Positions 1 to 8,593 of a stretch of 64,000 nt of DNA are shown here, piece by piece. The stretch lies in NCBI RefSeq assembly GCF_039852015.1, contig NZ_CP156626.1:3382249-3446248 (forward strand), in the 5' to 3' direction. The notes beneath the pieces are model-generated. The model saw only the letters and a program-made list of their open reading frames with translations, was not told the origin of the DNA and searched no databases. Each line of letters starts with the position of its first letter. The first letter of the stretch is position 1. Made by a program: the position numbers and the translations under genes. Source of the stretch: Robbsia sp. KACC 23696 (lineage in GTDB: Bacteria; Pseudomonadota; Gammaproteobacteria; Burkholderiales; Burkholderiaceae).

Positions 1-265
1 AAGGAATATTGCATACTATCTCCAGATCACTGCCGGTCGGCATAATGCGCGTTTCGCGTTGCCGACATCCGGGTGTTCACCGACTGAGGCCCGAAATCCG
101 CTCCCGACGGTTCCCTCACGGAAACGCCTCGGTCACGGATATAGAAGCTTGGTGGTTGGCCGCTACCAACCATGGCTGACGGTAAAGCACGCCGTGCGGA
201 CCAACGCCGTCCGCACACCATCCCCTACCCGACCAAACTTGCCTTCTGCAGTCGCTTCAGAAGAC

Positions 266-304
266 AAAAAAAGGCTGTCGCACGGCAAGAATACCTGCAA
301 CAGC
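266..304 (-). terminator. Second terminator-like hairpin in the rplL-rpoB spacer
   Basis: On the minus strand an 8-bp stem, GCTGTTGC paired with GCGACAGC (one G-U), encloses a loop of about 18 nt. It is followed by C and a run of seven T. It has the form of a weak intrinsic terminator or attenuator between rplL and rpoB. The long loop lowers confidence. Confidence 0.35.
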
Positions 305-470
305 TTTTCTTTGTGCTCTTACACCGCACAAACGAATGGGTTTCGTCAAGCCCCGTTTTCGTAACTTACGAAAACTTCCGACAATTCTCAGCATTTAGCG
401 TTAACTGCCCGCAAAACCTTGCTTGCCACCCGGCATTGCGCTGACGATGAATTTCTTCGTTCGTAAGCGC

Positions 471-500
471 AAAAAGGCTGACGGGGAATCCCCGCCAGCC
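471..500 (-). terminator. Hairpin plus T-run just after rplL (attenuator before rpoB)
   Basis: On the minus strand GGCTGGCGGGG and CCCCGTCAGCC form an 11-bp stem with one G-U pair and a three-base ATT loop, followed by TTTTT. It starts about 20 nt after the rplL stop. The structure is a textbook intrinsic terminator. Because rpoB should be transcribed from the same operon, it probably acts as a partial terminator that lowers rpoBC output relative to the ribosomal proteins. Confidence 0.7.
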
Positions 501-520
501 TACAGCGCTATCGCAGTCTA

Positions 521-895
521 TTACTTGACTTCGACTTCTGCGCCGGCTTCGATCAGCTTCTTAGCGAAACCGTCTGCGTCAGCCTTCGACACGCCTTCCT
601 TAACCGGCTTCGGTGCGCCGTCAACCAGGTCCTTCGCTTCCTTCAGGCCCAGACCCGTGATTTCACGGACTGCCTTAATGGCGCTAACCTTGTTTGCGCC
701 AGCTGCCTTCAGGATAACGTCGAATTCGGTTTGCTCTTCAGCAACAGCAGCTGCACCGCCGCCTGCCGGGCCAGCCACTGCCATCGCAGCTGCCGACACG
801 CCGAACTTCTCTTCGAACGCCTTGACCAGGTCGTTCAGTTCCAGAACCGTCAGATTACCAACGGCTTCGAGGATGTCTTCTTTCGAGATTGCCAT
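521..895 (-). CDS. rplL: 50S ribosomal protein L7/L12
   Basis: L7/L12 is the multicopy stalk protein of the large ribosomal subunit and recruits translation GTPases. The 124-residue product has the family layout. An N-terminal dimerisation helix ([12 protein letters not shown], residues 1-35) leads to an Ala/Gly-rich hinge at about 40-52. The globular C-terminal domain ends [13 protein letters not shown] and contains the conserved [20 protein letters not shown] stretch. Length is normal. It is the last gene of the rplK-rplA-rplJ-rplL series and is followed at once by a hairpin terminator, so this is probably where ribosomal-protein and rpoB expression are separated. Identification is certain at family level. 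Confidence 0.98.
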   Translation of the reverse strand: MAISKEDILEAVGNLTVLELNDLVKAFEEKFGVSAAAMAVAGPAGGGAAAVAEEQTEFDVILKAAGANKVSAIKAVREITGLGLKEAKDLVDGAPKPVKEGVSKADADGFAKKLIEAGAEVEVK

Positions 896-1021
896 GATAC
901 GTAAAACCTTTTGAATGGATTGTGCGAAATACGGTGCGGGTTAGACCACACCATGGATCACTGCGGTAACGCCTGGATCTCGACGAGACCCGGCGCGCCT
1001 GAACAATGTCGTTCCGATGCC

Positions 1022-1570
1022 TTATTCGGCAGCCGGAGCTTCGGCCGGGGTGTCGGCTGCTGCTTCCGCAGCTGCCGGCGCGCCTTCGGCGTTCTTCGCA
1101 GCCAGTGCTGCCAGGCCACGTGCAAATGCCGAAACCGGCGCTTGCATGACACCCAACAACTGAGCCAGCAGAACTTCGCGGCTCGGGATAGCGGCCAGCG
1201 CTTGCACGCCCGCCTTATCCAGCACTTGACCCTCGAACGAACCCGAGCGGATCACCAACTTGTCATTGCTCTTTGCGAAGTCACTGATGACCTTCGCAGC
1301 GGCTACGGCATCTTCGGATACGCTATAAATCAGCGGACCCGTCATCTGCTCAGCCAGCGGAGCGAACGGCGTACCTTCGACGGCGCGGCGCGCCAACGTG
1401 TTCTTCAACACGCGCAGGTAAACCTTTTGCTCCCGCGCTTGCGCGCGCAGCTTCGTCAGATCGCCAACCGCAATGCCGCGATATTCAGCCAGCACGATGG
1501 ACTGAGCCTTCGCAACTTGTGCGACGACTTCAGCCACAACGGCTTGCTTATCTTCCCTATTGAGTGGCAC
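1022..1570 (-). CDS. rplJ: 50S ribosomal protein L10 (GTG start)
   Basis: L10 anchors L7/L12 dimers to 23S rRNA as the stalk base. The protein reads (V)[14 protein letters not shown] at its start and contains the typical [13 protein letters not shown] and [14 protein letters not shown] segments. I place the start at GTG 1570 because this matches the family N-terminus and an AGGAG sits at the right distance upstream. A longer frame to 1630 adds 20 residues unlike L10 and would run into the leader. The product is 182 aa, somewhat longer than the usual 165 or so, because of an Ala/Glu-rich tail of about 20 residues ([18 protein letters not shown]). It is preceded by a 308-nt leader of the L10 autoregulation type and followed by rplL. 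Confidence 0.96.
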   Translation of the reverse strand: MPLNREDKQAVVAEVVAQVAKAQSIVLAEYRGIAVGDLTKLRAQAREQKVYLRVLKNTLARRAVEGTPFAPLAEQMTGPLIYSVSEDAVAAAKVISDFAKSNDKLVIRSGSFEGQVLDKAGVQALAAIPSREVLLAQLLGVMQAPVSAFARGLAALAAKNAEGAPAAAEAAADTPAEAPAAE

Positions 1571-1878
1571 GGTTAAAACTCCTGATTCGATACACCACCG
1601 CCAACCGGGTTTCCCCGGCCTTGGAGGCATTCAACAACGGCGTCCGGCGGTTAGGAGCATTTCAAACGGGCCGCTCAACAACACGACATCCGCAATCCAT
1701 CCTGCAAAACGTTTCGGGTTCGCCATCTGCGTTGGGGATTAAGGCCTATATCCTTACAGGGACTAGGGCCACCAACGGTCTTTGACAACCGGATTTCAAA
1801 CAGTCTTTCCGTCCGAAATCCGCCCCAAAGCTCTAAAACCGTGACCGCACCCAACATGCAGTCCCGGCAATCCTTATT
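1571..1878 (-). promoter_or_regulatory. L10 leader: untranslated region upstream of rplJ
   Basis: The 308 nt between the rplA stop and the rplJ start contain no convincing gene. On the minus strand the segment includes the stretch CGCAGATGGCGAACCCGAAA near 1720-1740, preceded by CCTTAATCCC and GACCGTTGGTGG. This resembles the conserved L10-binding leader known upstream of rplJ in many proteobacteria, where the L10/L12 complex represses its own translation. Motif recognition is from memory; a covariance search with the Rfam L10 leader model would settle it. Confidence 0.65.
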
Positions 1879-2577
1879 TTACTGCGCAGTCAAAGTCGAC
1901 TGGTCAACGCGGATACCGCCGCCTTGGGTGCTCGACAACGCAACCTTACGGACATAGATACCCTTGCTCGTTGCCGGCTTCAGCTTTTGCAGGCCGTCCA
2001 GCAGGGCCAGCAAGTTTTGCTTCAGCGCAGCCGGTTCGAACGACGCGCGGCCGATCGTACCGTGAATGATGCCTGCCTTGTCGACGCGGAACTGGACTTG
2101 ACCAGCCTTTGCATTCTTGACTGCCGTTACGACGTCCGGCGTCACCGTACCCACCTTCGGGTTCGGCATCAAGCCGCGCGGTCCCAGGATCTGACCCAGG
2201 GTACCGACGATACGCATCATGTCCGGCGAGGCGATGACGACGTCGAAATCCATGACGCCGCCCTTGATTTGCTCGGCCAGGTCTTCCGCACCGACGATGT
2301 CGGCACCAGCAGCCTTAGCTTGCTCGGCCTTTTCGCCTTGTGCGAACACCGCTACGCGGACCGACTTACCGGTACCAGCCGGCAGCACGACTGCGCCGCG
2401 AACCACTTGGTCCGACTTCTTCGCGTCCACGCCCAACTGCACTGCCACGTCGACGGACTCGTCGAACTTCGACGTCGCTGTCTTCTTGACCAGATCCAGC
2501 GCTTCGCCGATCGGGTAGGCCTTGGTACGGTCGATCAGCTTCGCGAGAGCCTGTTGACGCTTCGAGATCTTAGCCAT
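1879..2577 (-). CDS. rplA: 50S ribosomal protein L1
   Basis: L1 binds 23S rRNA at the E-site stalk and is the translational repressor of the L11 operon. The 232-residue protein begins [21 protein letters not shown] and has the family segments [29 protein letters not shown] and HGTIGRASF. Length is standard. Its ATG abuts the rplK stop with no gap (2577/2578), so the two are translationally coupled. The 308-nt L10 leader follows it. Confidence 0.98.
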   Translation of the reverse strand: MAKISKRQQALAKLIDRTKAYPIGEALDLVKKTATSKFDESVDVAVQLGVDAKKSDQVVRGAVVLPAGTGKSVRVAVFAQGEKAEQAKAAGADIVGAEDLAEQIKGGVMDFDVVIASPDMMRIVGTLGQILGPRGLMPNPKVGTVTPDVVTAVKNAKAGQVQFRVDKAGIIHGTIGRASFEPAALKQNLLALLDGLQKLKPATSKGIYVRKVALSSTQGGGIRVDQSTLTAQ

Positions 2578-3009
2578 TTACAGACCCTCCACCGTGATGC
2601 CCATCGAACGGGCGCTGCCAGCCACCGTACGCACGGCCGCATCCAGATCGGCTGCGGTCAGGTCGGGCGACTTGGTCTTTGCGATTTCTTCTGCTTGTGC
2701 GCGGGTGATCGAGCCTACCTTGTCGGTATGCGGCTTCGGGGAACCCTTTTGCACGCCAGCTGCCTTCTTGATCAGCACAGTCGCCGGCGGCGTCTTCAGA
2801 ACGAACGTGAAGCTCTTGTCCGCGAAGGCCGTGATGACGACCGGCGTCGGCAGACCCGGCTCCAAACCCTGCGTGGCGGCATTGAACGCCTTGCAGAATT
2901 CCATGATGTTCAGGCCGCGTTGGCCCAATGCCGGACCGACGGGCGGCGACGGGTTGGCCTTGCCTGCAGGGATCTGCAGCTTGATAAAGCCAATGATCTT
3001 CTTTGCCAT
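2578..3009 (-). CDS. rplK: 50S ribosomal protein L11
   Basis: L11 forms the GTPase-associated centre with 23S rRNA helices 43/44 and is needed for RelA activation by stalled ribosomes. The 143-aa protein starts [32 protein letters not shown], the highly conserved Pro-rich L11 N-terminal domain. The C-terminal domain reads [40 protein letters not shown]. Length and both domains are complete. It is followed immediately by rplA and preceded by about 205 nt of leader after nusG. Confidence 0.98.
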   Translation of the reverse strand: MAKKIIGFIKLQIPAGKANPSPPVGPALGQRGLNIMEFCKAFNAATQGLEPGLPTPVVITAFADKSFTFVLKTPPATVLIKKAAGVQKGSPKPHTDKVGSITRAQAEEIAKTKSPDLTAADLDAAVRTVAGSARSMGITVEGL

Positions 3010-3214
3010 TTCTTACCTCATAAGGGCGGCATTGCCACCCGTGAGTGATAACGCGCCGCGCACCGCACAAACGGTTAAGGAGCGGTACTGGCCGCCCCTT
3101 TCCGCTGCGCATCGACGCGGCGCTCCTCGATGAAGCGGTGCCAGGCACCGCTCCTGCTTTGCCCCTCGACATCTACTGCGAGGGACGTGGGACCCGCCGA
3201 GCGCCCGATACTGC
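3010..3214 (-). promoter_or_regulatory. nusG-rplK intergenic leader with a perfect inverted repeat
   Basis: This 205-nt gap holds no gene. It contains a perfect 9-bp inverted repeat, AGCGGTGCC (3134-3142) and GGCACCGCT (3144-3152), separated by one base. By position it could belong to the L11-operon leader, where L1 represses translation in E. coli, or include an extra promoter for rplKAJL. I could not identify the L1-binding motif itself. Confidence 0.45.
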
Positions 3215-3793
3215 TTAGACCTTCTCGACTTGCCCGAATTCCAACTCGACCGGCGTCGCGCGGCCGAAGATGGTAACAGAGACGCGCACACGCGCTTTTT
3301 CGCCGTTGACATCTTCGACGGTGCCATTGAAGTCCGTGAAAGGACCGTCTTTGACACGCACCGTTTCGCCGATCTCGAACAACACCTTGGGACGCGTGTG
3401 CTCGGAACCTTCTTGCACCAGAGCCAGCAACTTGTCGACTTCACGCTGCGGCAGCGCCATCGGCTTGTTGCCCGTCCCACCGATGAAGCCGGTGACCTTT
3501 TGCGTGTTCTTCACCAAATGCCATGTCTCGTCGTCCATTTCCATCTCGACGAAGATATAGCTGGGGAACAAACGACGCTGGACGACCATCTTCTTGCCGT
3601 CCTTCGTTTCCGACACATTTTCGGTCGGCACCAACGTGCGCCCGAACTTGTCGCTCATACCTTGCTGCTCGACCCGCTCTTGCAGCGCGCGCTGCACGGT
3701 CTTTTCCATGCTGGAATAGACTTGGACCGTGTACCAGCGCTTCTTGGAGCTGGCCGCAGCGGCACCCCCTTCGGGCGTTGTCGTTTCGCTCAT
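3215..3793 (-). CDS. nusG: Transcription termination/antitermination factor NusG
   Basis: NusG binds RNA polymerase, suppresses pausing and links transcription to Rho and to the ribosome. The 192-aa product has the NGN domain ([26 protein letters not shown], about residues 17-130) and a C-terminal KOW domain ([21 protein letters not shown], ending [15 protein letters not shown]). I use ATG at 3793. The longer frame begins with a TTG and includes the ribosome-binding region GGTGGAG. The start lies one base after the secE stop (TGA-G-ATG), so the genes are translationally coupled. Residues 1-16 are a Thr/Ala-rich lead-in unlike the conserved core. Confidence 0.97.
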   Translation of the reverse strand: MSETTTPEGGAAAASSKKRWYTVQVYSSMEKTVQRALQERVEQQGMSDKFGRTLVPTENVSETKDGKKMVVQRRLFPSYIFVEMEMDDETWHLVKNTQKVTGFIGGTGNKPMALPQREVDKLLALVQEGSEHTRPKVLFEIGETVRVKDGPFTDFNGTVEDVNGEKARVRVSVTIFGRATPVELEFGQVEKV

Positions 3794-3794
3794 C

Positions 3795-4175
3795 TCATCT
3801 CCACCCAAGAATCACTGAAAAAATCAGCCATTCTATCGTCTTGTCGGTACACCAGAGGTAAATCGCCATGACAACGACAAAACCGAATACGATCAGTGTG
3901 GTCTGCCCTGCTTCCTTGCGCGACGGCCACACGACCTTGCGCACTTCACGATAGGCATCTTTCGAGAAACCGACAAACGTTTTGCCCAGTCCGGAGAACG
4001 ACGCTGCAACCGCGCCCCCGGCGATCAACACCAGCAGAACGATTGTACGGATAGCGAGATTCTGGCTGCCGAGCAAATAAAATGCCGCAATGCCGACGAG
4101 GACCAATACGACAGCCAGCGCCAGCATCAGCTTGTCGCTGGTCGTATTGACCGTTTCCACGGGAGGATTCGCCAT
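3795..4175 (-). CDS. secE: Preprotein translocase subunit SecE
   Basis: SecE is the small clamp subunit of the SecYEG protein channel in the inner membrane. The 126-aa product starts MANPPVETVNTTSDKL, has two hydrophobic segments (about residues 17-58), the conserved cytoplasmic motif REVRKVVWPSRKEAGQTT and a final transmembrane helix (LIVFGFVVVMAIYLW). ATG 4175 is chosen because an AAGG lies upstream and the longer frame would read through the 3' end of tRNA-Trp. It sits between tRNA-Trp and nusG, the standard place. Confidence 0.97.
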   Translation of the reverse strand: MANPPVETVNTTSDKLMLALAVVLVLVGIAAFYLLGSQNLAIRTIVLLVLIAGGAVAASFSGLGKTFVGFSKDAYREVRKVVWPSRKEAGQTTLIVFGFVVVMAIYLWCTDKTIEWLIFSVILGWR

Positions 4176-4217
4176 AAGACCTTGGTGGCACTCGCCAGAA
4201 GGGCGAGTGCACGAATG

Positions 4218-4293
4218 TGGCAGGGGCAGAGGGAATCGAACCCCCAACCTTCGGTTTTGGAGACCGACGCTCTGCCAGTTGAGCTATACCCCT
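4218..4293 (-). tRNA. tRNA-Trp (CCA)
   Basis: The minus strand folds as a 76-nt tRNA with encoded CCA. The acceptor AGGGGTA pairs with TGCCCCT. The anticodon loop CTCCAAA gives anticodon CCA (Trp). The T arm GGGGGTTCGATTCCCTC is intact. It lies between tuf and secE and is co-transcribed with them. Confidence 0.97.
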
Positions 4294-4423
4294 AAAACCA
4301 TACAGGGCAGACCTTGCAAGCCCGCCCCTGAAACTACGCTTTCACAGCCCGAACCACCGAAGCGATCTCGACAGGGTGGCGTTACCACCCCTCTGGCAAT
4401 CCCGCTTTCGCGAGAATCGAGAT

Positions 4424-5614
4424 TTACTTCGTGATCGTCGCCACAACGCCGGCGCCGACGGTACGGCCGCCTTCGCGGATTGCGAAACGCAGACCTTCTT
4501 CCATCGCGATCGGAGCGATCAACTTCACCGAGATCGACACGTTGTCGCCCGGCATGACCATTTCCTTACCTTCCGGCAGCGAAATCGAGCCCGTCACGTC
4601 CGTCGTACGGAAGTAGAACTGCGGACGGTAGTTGTTGAAGAACGGCGTGTGACGGCCGCCTTCGTCCTTGCTCAACACGTACACTTCTGCCGTGAAGTCC
4701 GTGTGCGGCTTGATCGAGCCCGGCTTCGCCAGAACTTGACCGCGCTGCACGTCTTCGCGCTTCGTACCACGCACCAGCACGCCAACGTTGTCGCCTGCTT
4801 GACCTTGGTCCAGCAGCTTGCGGAACATTTCAACGCCCGTCACCGTCGTCTTTTGCGTATCGCGCAGACCAACGATTTCGACTTCTTCGCCAACCTTGAT
4901 GATGCCGCGCTCAACACGACCCGTCACCACCGTACCGCGACCCGAGATCGAGAACACGTCTTCCACCGGCATCAGGAACGTACCGTCAATCGCACGCTCC
5001 GGTTGCGGGATGTACGTGTCCAGCGCTTCTGCCAATGCCAGAATCGCCACTTCGCCCAGCTCGCCCGTGTCGCCTTCCAGCGCCAGCTTTGCCGAACCCT
5101 TGATGATCGGCGTGTCGTCGCCCGGGAAGTCGTACTTCGAGAGCAACTCGCGCACTTCCATTTCCACCAGCTCGAGCAGCTCGGCGTCGTCAACCATGTC
5201 TGCCTTGTTCAGGAAGACGATGATGTACGGCACGCCAACCTGACGCGACAGCAGAATGTGCTCACGCGTTTGCGGCATCGGACCGTCCGCGGCCGAACAC
5301 ACCAGGATCGCGCCGTCCATCTGCGCTGCGCCCGTGATCATGTTCTTCACGTAGTCGGCGTGGCCCGGGCAGTCAACGTGTGCGTAGTGGCGGTTAGCCG
5401 TTTCGTACTCGACGTGCGCCGTGTTGATCGTGATACCACGTGCCTTTTCTTCCGGTGCCGCGTCGATCTGGTCGTAGGCCTTCGCCTCACCACCAAACTT
5501 CTTCGACAGAACCGTTGCAATCGCCGCCGTCAGCGTCGTCTTGCCGTGGTCAACGTGACCGATCGTGCCCACGTTCACGTGCGGCTTGGTACGTTCAAAC
5601 TTGCCTTTAGCCAT
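4424..5614 (-). CDS. tuf: Elongation factor Tu
   Basis: EF-Tu delivers aminoacyl-tRNA to the ribosomal A site as a GTP complex. The 396-aa protein has P-loop GHVDHGKTT (residues 18-26), switch [10 protein letters not shown], the guanine-specificity motif NKAD (usually NKCD in relatives) and complete domains II and III ending [15 protein letters not shown]. Length is standard. It is flanked by tRNA-Thr upstream and tRNA-Trp downstream, matching the second tuf locus of proteobacteria. A second tuf copy is expected elsewhere near rpsG-fusA, but that cannot be seen here. Confidence 0.99.
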   Translation of the reverse strand: MAKGKFERTKPHVNVGTIGHVDHGKTTLTAAIATVLSKKFGGEAKAYDQIDAAPEEKARGITINTAHVEYETANRHYAHVDCPGHADYVKNMITGAAQMDGAILVCSAADGPMPQTREHILLSRQVGVPYIIVFLNKADMVDDAELLELVEMEVRELLSKYDFPGDDTPIIKGSAKLALEGDTGELGEVAILALAEALDTYIPQPERAIDGTFLMPVEDVFSISGRGTVVTGRVERGIIKVGEEVEIVGLRDTQKTTVTGVEMFRKLLDQGQAGDNVGVLVRGTKREDVQRGQVLAKPGSIKPHTDFTAEVYVLSKDEGGRHTPFFNNYRPQFYFRTTDVTGSISLPEGKEMVMPGDNVSISVKLIAPIAMEEGLRFAIREGGRTVGAGVVATITK

Positions 5615-5682
5615 TGTCGACTCCTAAACAGGACTATTCATCCGTTGCGCCGCGCGCAAACACACTGATCAGCTTACTTTAC

Positions 5683-5757
5683 TGGTGCCCATGGGCAGGA
5701 TCGAACTGCCGACCTCTCCCTTACCAAGGGAGTGCTCTGCCACTGAGCCACATGGGC
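5683..5757 (-). tRNA. tRNA-Thr (GGT)
   Basis: A 75-nt minus-strand tRNA with encoded CCA. Acceptor GCCCATG pairs with CATGGGC. The anticodon stem-loop CTCCCTTGGTAAGGGAG gives anticodon GGT (Thr). It lies 68 nt before the tuf start. Confidence 0.97.
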
Positions 5758-5796
5758 GAAACCGGCACAAAACAAAAACTAAAAACGCACAACACC

Positions 5797-5870
5797 TGGA
5801 GCGGGTGAAGGGAATCGAACCCTCGTCGTAAGCTTGGAAGGCTTCTGCTCTACCATTGAGCTACACCCGC
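5797..5870 (-). tRNA. tRNA-Gly (TCC)
   Basis: A 74-nt minus-strand tRNA with encoded CCA. Acceptor GCGGGTG pairs with CACCCGC. The anticodon loop CTTCCAA gives anticodon TCC (Gly). It lies between tRNA-Tyr and tRNA-Thr in the tuf transcript. Confidence 0.97.
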
Positions 5871-6004
5871 GGATTCAGTACTTCTTGAATTCCTTCGCCT
5901 GCTTTACTGCTGCGCTGCGAGCCACACGGAACGACTTCGACACATGTCGCGAGACTTCTTTTCGCGCCATCCGCCGGGCCATTCCGGTGAATCGACTTGA
6001 ATTC

Positions 6005-6090
6005 TGGTGGAGGAGATTGGATTCGAACCAATGTAGGCGTAAGCCAACAGATTTACAGTCTGCCCCCTTTAGCCACTCGGGCACCCCTCC
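6005..6090 (-). tRNA. tRNA-Tyr (GTA)
   Basis: An 86-nt class II tRNA with a long variable arm and encoded CCA on the minus strand. Acceptor GGAGGGG pairs with CTCCTCC (one G-U). The anticodon stem-loop GCAGACTGTAAATCTG gives anticodon GTA (Tyr). It is the first gene of the tRNA-tuf-secE-nusG transcript, about 15 nt after the -10 element. Confidence 0.97.
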
Positions 6091-6104
6091 GCAGAGAATT
6101 CGAG

Positions 6105-6133
6105 ATTATGGAGATGCTTCGAGGGGTTGTCAA
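6105..6133 (-). promoter_or_regulatory. Promoter of the tRNA-Tyr-Gly-Thr-tuf operon
   Basis: On the minus strand a perfect -35 TTGACA (6128-6133) is separated by exactly 17 bp from -10 CATAAT (6105-6110), followed by CTCG. Initiation would fall a few bases before tRNA-Tyr. The -10 plus discriminator CATAATCTCG is identical to that of the rrn promoter at 17382-17410, suggesting shared growth-rate or stringent control. Confidence 0.85.
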
Positions 6134-6253
6134 CAGTTTTCTGCCCTAATCCGTTAATCGGCTTTTCGGCCCACATTGCGGGACACGTCAGGGCGCGCCG
6201 ATGCATGATTCGCCCGCAAGGAGCGGCGCATCACGCATCGGCATCGCCCGCAG

Positions 6254-7114
6254 TCAGCGTTGCCCCGTCAGTCGCTGGAATAACGTCCGGCGCGGTCGCG
6301 GCCCCACGCGCTCGAAAATGACGTTGAAGAGCCGGCGATAGCGCTGTGGCGGGCAGCGCAGGGCTTCCACGCCGTGCCACGCCTCGGCCGTATTTTTAAA
6401 GAGAAAACTGCGATTGTCGCGAATGTCGACGTCCGTCACCGTACCGAAGTCGGCAATATCGGGATTTTTCCGTTTGACCTTTTTGTCGCCGAGCACAAGG
6501 ATGCTGCCGCCCCATTCGGGGGACCAGTCCTCCGACGTATTGAAGTAGAAAATGTGCGTGCCGAGCTTCTTGTCCGTGTCTCGGTGCGGCGACACTTCCG
6601 AGCCCTCGAAGCCCACGTGCCACGCGAAACGCACCGTCATTGCTTGCGCGCCAAATGCGCGCTCGACGAAGGCCTGGTAGCACTGGCTCGCGCGTATCTC
6701 CTCTATGAAGGCTTGCCAAGGCTCCGGGAGATCGGGCAGATCGACGACGCCAGGGCGACGCTCCCGCTGCGACGTTCCGGCATTTTGCAGCGCGTTGGCG
6801 GGCGGCGGCGCATCCCCCGGCGCCATTTCGCTATCGCCGGCATCCAGGCCGTATACGCCCGGGGTGGCCGTCTCGCCGCGGTAGATATTTCGCTCGAAGG
6901 CCAGGTAATACCGGTCATGCGGGCGCTGGTGATCGGCCCGTTCGATTCCGCGATGCGCGTCGAAAAGCGCAACCGATGGAAACGTTTCAAGCAATGCGGC
7001 AAACCGCTCCGGCCGCAAGACGTGCTCTAAAGCCTGCCAGGGAAACGGCGCTCTATTTGAGAAAGCGCCTGCATCGAAGCCATCCAACACACCGTCGTTA
7101 AAGAAATCGGACAC
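6254..7114 (-). CDS. 2OG-Fe(II) oxygenase-like protein (GTG start)
   Basis: The 286-residue protein looks like a non-haem iron, 2-oxoglutarate-dependent oxygenase. It has an HxD pair (SPHRDTDKKLGTHIFYFN, H177 and D179), a distal histidine (FKNTAEAWHGVEAL, H247) and a downstream arginine (RYRRLFNVIFE) that could bind 2-oxoglutarate. The double-stranded beta-helix strands GGSILVL and RSFLFKN lie between. Substrate is unknown; some relatives modify sugars or peptidyl residues. I chose GTG 7114 because GGAGGGG precedes it; the frame upstream, to 7237, is Arg-rich and unlike the family. It lies 147 nt downstream of the puuB-like gene on the same strand and could be co-transcribed. A central acidic/Pro-rich stretch (residues 90-130) looks like a loop insertion. 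Confidence 0.75.
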   Translation of the reverse strand: MSDFFNDGVLDGFDAGAFSNRAPFPWQALEHVLRPERFAALLETFPSVALFDAHRGIERADHQRPHDRYYLAFERNIYRGETATPGVYGLDAGDSEMAPGDAPPPANALQNAGTSQRERRPGVVDLPDLPEPWQAFIEEIRASQCYQAFVERAFGAQAMTVRFAWHVGFEGSEVSPHRDTDKKLGTHIFYFNTSEDWSPEWGGSILVLGDKKVKRKNPDIADFGTVTDVDIRDNRSFLFKNTAEAWHGVEALRCPPQRYRRLFNVIFERVGPRPRRTLFQRLTGQR

Positions 7115-7261
7115 GAAACCGCCCCTCCTCGTTCGCTGCCTGGACCGATCGGAAATCGGACACGATCGCCAATCATACAAAGCATCTCGAAATGGCGCAG
7201 CGCGACCGCTCCGTTCCGCGCGGATGCATTGGCGCACCGCGATGCCGCCCGGCGGGCCGCC

Positions 7262-8566
7262 CTAACCCAACCGCTCTCGCAGTTGGTAAAACAGGGCCCC
7301 GGCGGCCAGCACCGGACCGGCAAGCAGATCGGGACAGGGCAAACGCCAATGCCGGCATTGGGCGAACGCGTCGAATCGCGTCATCTGGCCATATATCGCG
7401 TGGGCGACGATCTCGGCCAGAACATGGGATGAGGCAATGCCGTGGCCGGAATAACCCTGGCAATACCAGACATTGCCGCCAACGCGGCCAAGCTGCGGTA
7501 TGCGATTGAGCACGCCCCCCATGGCGCAGCGCCACGCGTAAGGCAGCGCCACCTTGCGCAGCAGGGGATAGGTCGCCGTGATATGCGACCGTAATTCCTC
7601 GGCAACGTCGAACCGCGCGTCCCCGAGATAATGCGCACCACCGCCGAATACGAGTCTGCCGTCGGTGGACAGTCGATGATAGTCGAGGACTAAACGGGTG
7701 TCGTATAGACTCAAATCCTCGGGATTGATCCGCGCAGCCAGGGGCCCCAATGGCGCACTGGCGACGATTCCGCCGTACACCGGAAAGATCATTCCTCGCA
7801 GTTGGCGCGGCAGCAAGCGATGCGCGACATCGCTGGCGACCACGACGTGATCGCATCGGATCCGCGCGCCATCCAACACCACCTCGGGTTGCGGGCCGGC
7901 GAGGATATCTCGAACCGGAGAAACCTCCCGAATATCCACGCCGAGCGAGCGGGCCGCCCGCGCCTCTCCGAGGCACAGATTCAGCGGATGCAAGTGCATA
8001 TTGCGGCGATTCAGCAATCCGCCGTGAAATCGCGGCGTTGCGATTCGCGCGTGCACATCGTCCCGATCGAGAAGCTTTACGCTGTCGCCCAGGCCGTCTC
8101 GCTGCGCCTGCGTGTAGGCTCGCGCGAGCGCGGCTTTGTCGGCAGGTCGATAGGCGAGCATCAAGTGCCCGTATTTGAGGTCACACGCAATGCCGTAGCG
8201 TGCGATGCGCTGTTCGATGAGCTGATGTCCACGCCACCGTATATCGCGCATGAATGGGTCGAACTCACTGCCGAGGTGCCGCGCCATTTGCCGACGCATT
8301 GCGGCATCGCCCGACAGGCAACCCGTCACCTGCCCGCCGTTGCGGCCACTCGCACCTGCGCCCACACGCCCTTGTTCGACGAGAACGACGCGCATGCCGC
8401 GCTCCGCCAATTCGATCGCGACCGACAGTCCTGTGAAGCCCGCGCCGACGACAACGACATCGGTGCGAACGTCACCGCGCAACGGCGCGGGCGGCGCATG
8501 CTCGACTTCGTTGCGCGTGGCATCGTAGAACGTGCCGTTTGTCGGCTCTGCGGGCACGGGGCGCAT
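7262..8566 (-). CDS. puuB: FAD-dependent oxidoreductase, gamma-glutamylputrescine oxidase-like
   Basis: PuuB-type enzymes oxidise gamma-glutamylputrescine with FAD in the Puu putrescine-degradation pathway. The 434-aa product has the Rossmann dinucleotide motif VVVGAGFTGLSVAIELAERG (about residues 37-56), the family motif GASGRNGGQVTG and the C-terminal GYSGHGIASSH segment that closes the FAD site. These are hallmarks of DAO-fold amine oxidases. I use ATG 8566; a GTG lies one codon earlier. It starts 27 nt after the puuA-like gene stops, so the two form a unit. Because that puuA reading frame is broken, the enzyme may have lost its substrate supply or act on another amine. The family is sure, the exact substrate less so. 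Confidence 0.8.
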   Translation of the reverse strand: MRPVPAEPTNGTFYDATRNEVEHAPPAPLRGDVRTDVVVVGAGFTGLSVAIELAERGMRVVLVEQGRVGAGASGRNGGQVTGCLSGDAAMRRQMARHLGSEFDPFMRDIRWRGHQLIEQRIARYGIACDLKYGHLMLAYRPADKAALARAYTQAQRDGLGDSVKLLDRDDVHARIATPRFHGGLLNRRNMHLHPLNLCLGEARAARSLGVDIREVSPVRDILAGPQPEVVLDGARIRCDHVVVASDVAHRLLPRQLRGMIFPVYGGIVASAPLGPLAARINPEDLSLYDTRLVLDYHRLSTDGRLVFGGGAHYLGDARFDVAEELRSHITATYPLLRKVALPYAWRCAMGGVLNRIPQLGRVGGNVWYCQGYSGHGIASSHVLAEIVAHAIYGQMTRFDAFAQCRHWRLPCPDLLAGPVLAAGALFYQLRERLG

Positions 8567-8593
8567 CACATCCGGCTCTGGGTCATGACGCGG

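Larger units (their letters stand above)
1..520 (-). other. rplL-rpoB intergenic region (no gene)
   Basis: No convincing gene lies between the end of rplL and the window edge. By conserved gene order rpoB should begin just left of base 1, on the minus strand. The short reading frames here have no recognisable composition or partner. Read on the minus strand the stretch holds two terminator-like hairpins, one directly after rplL (471-500) and one further on (266-304). That fits the partial termination known between rplL and rpoB in other bacteria. The spacer of more than 500 bp seems long for this junction. Confidence 0.6.

Noticed and set aside
4376-5668. A 430-codon plus-strand frame opposite tuf
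   Set aside because: It is the antisense shadow of tuf, rich in His/Arg, a usual artefact of GC-rich genes.
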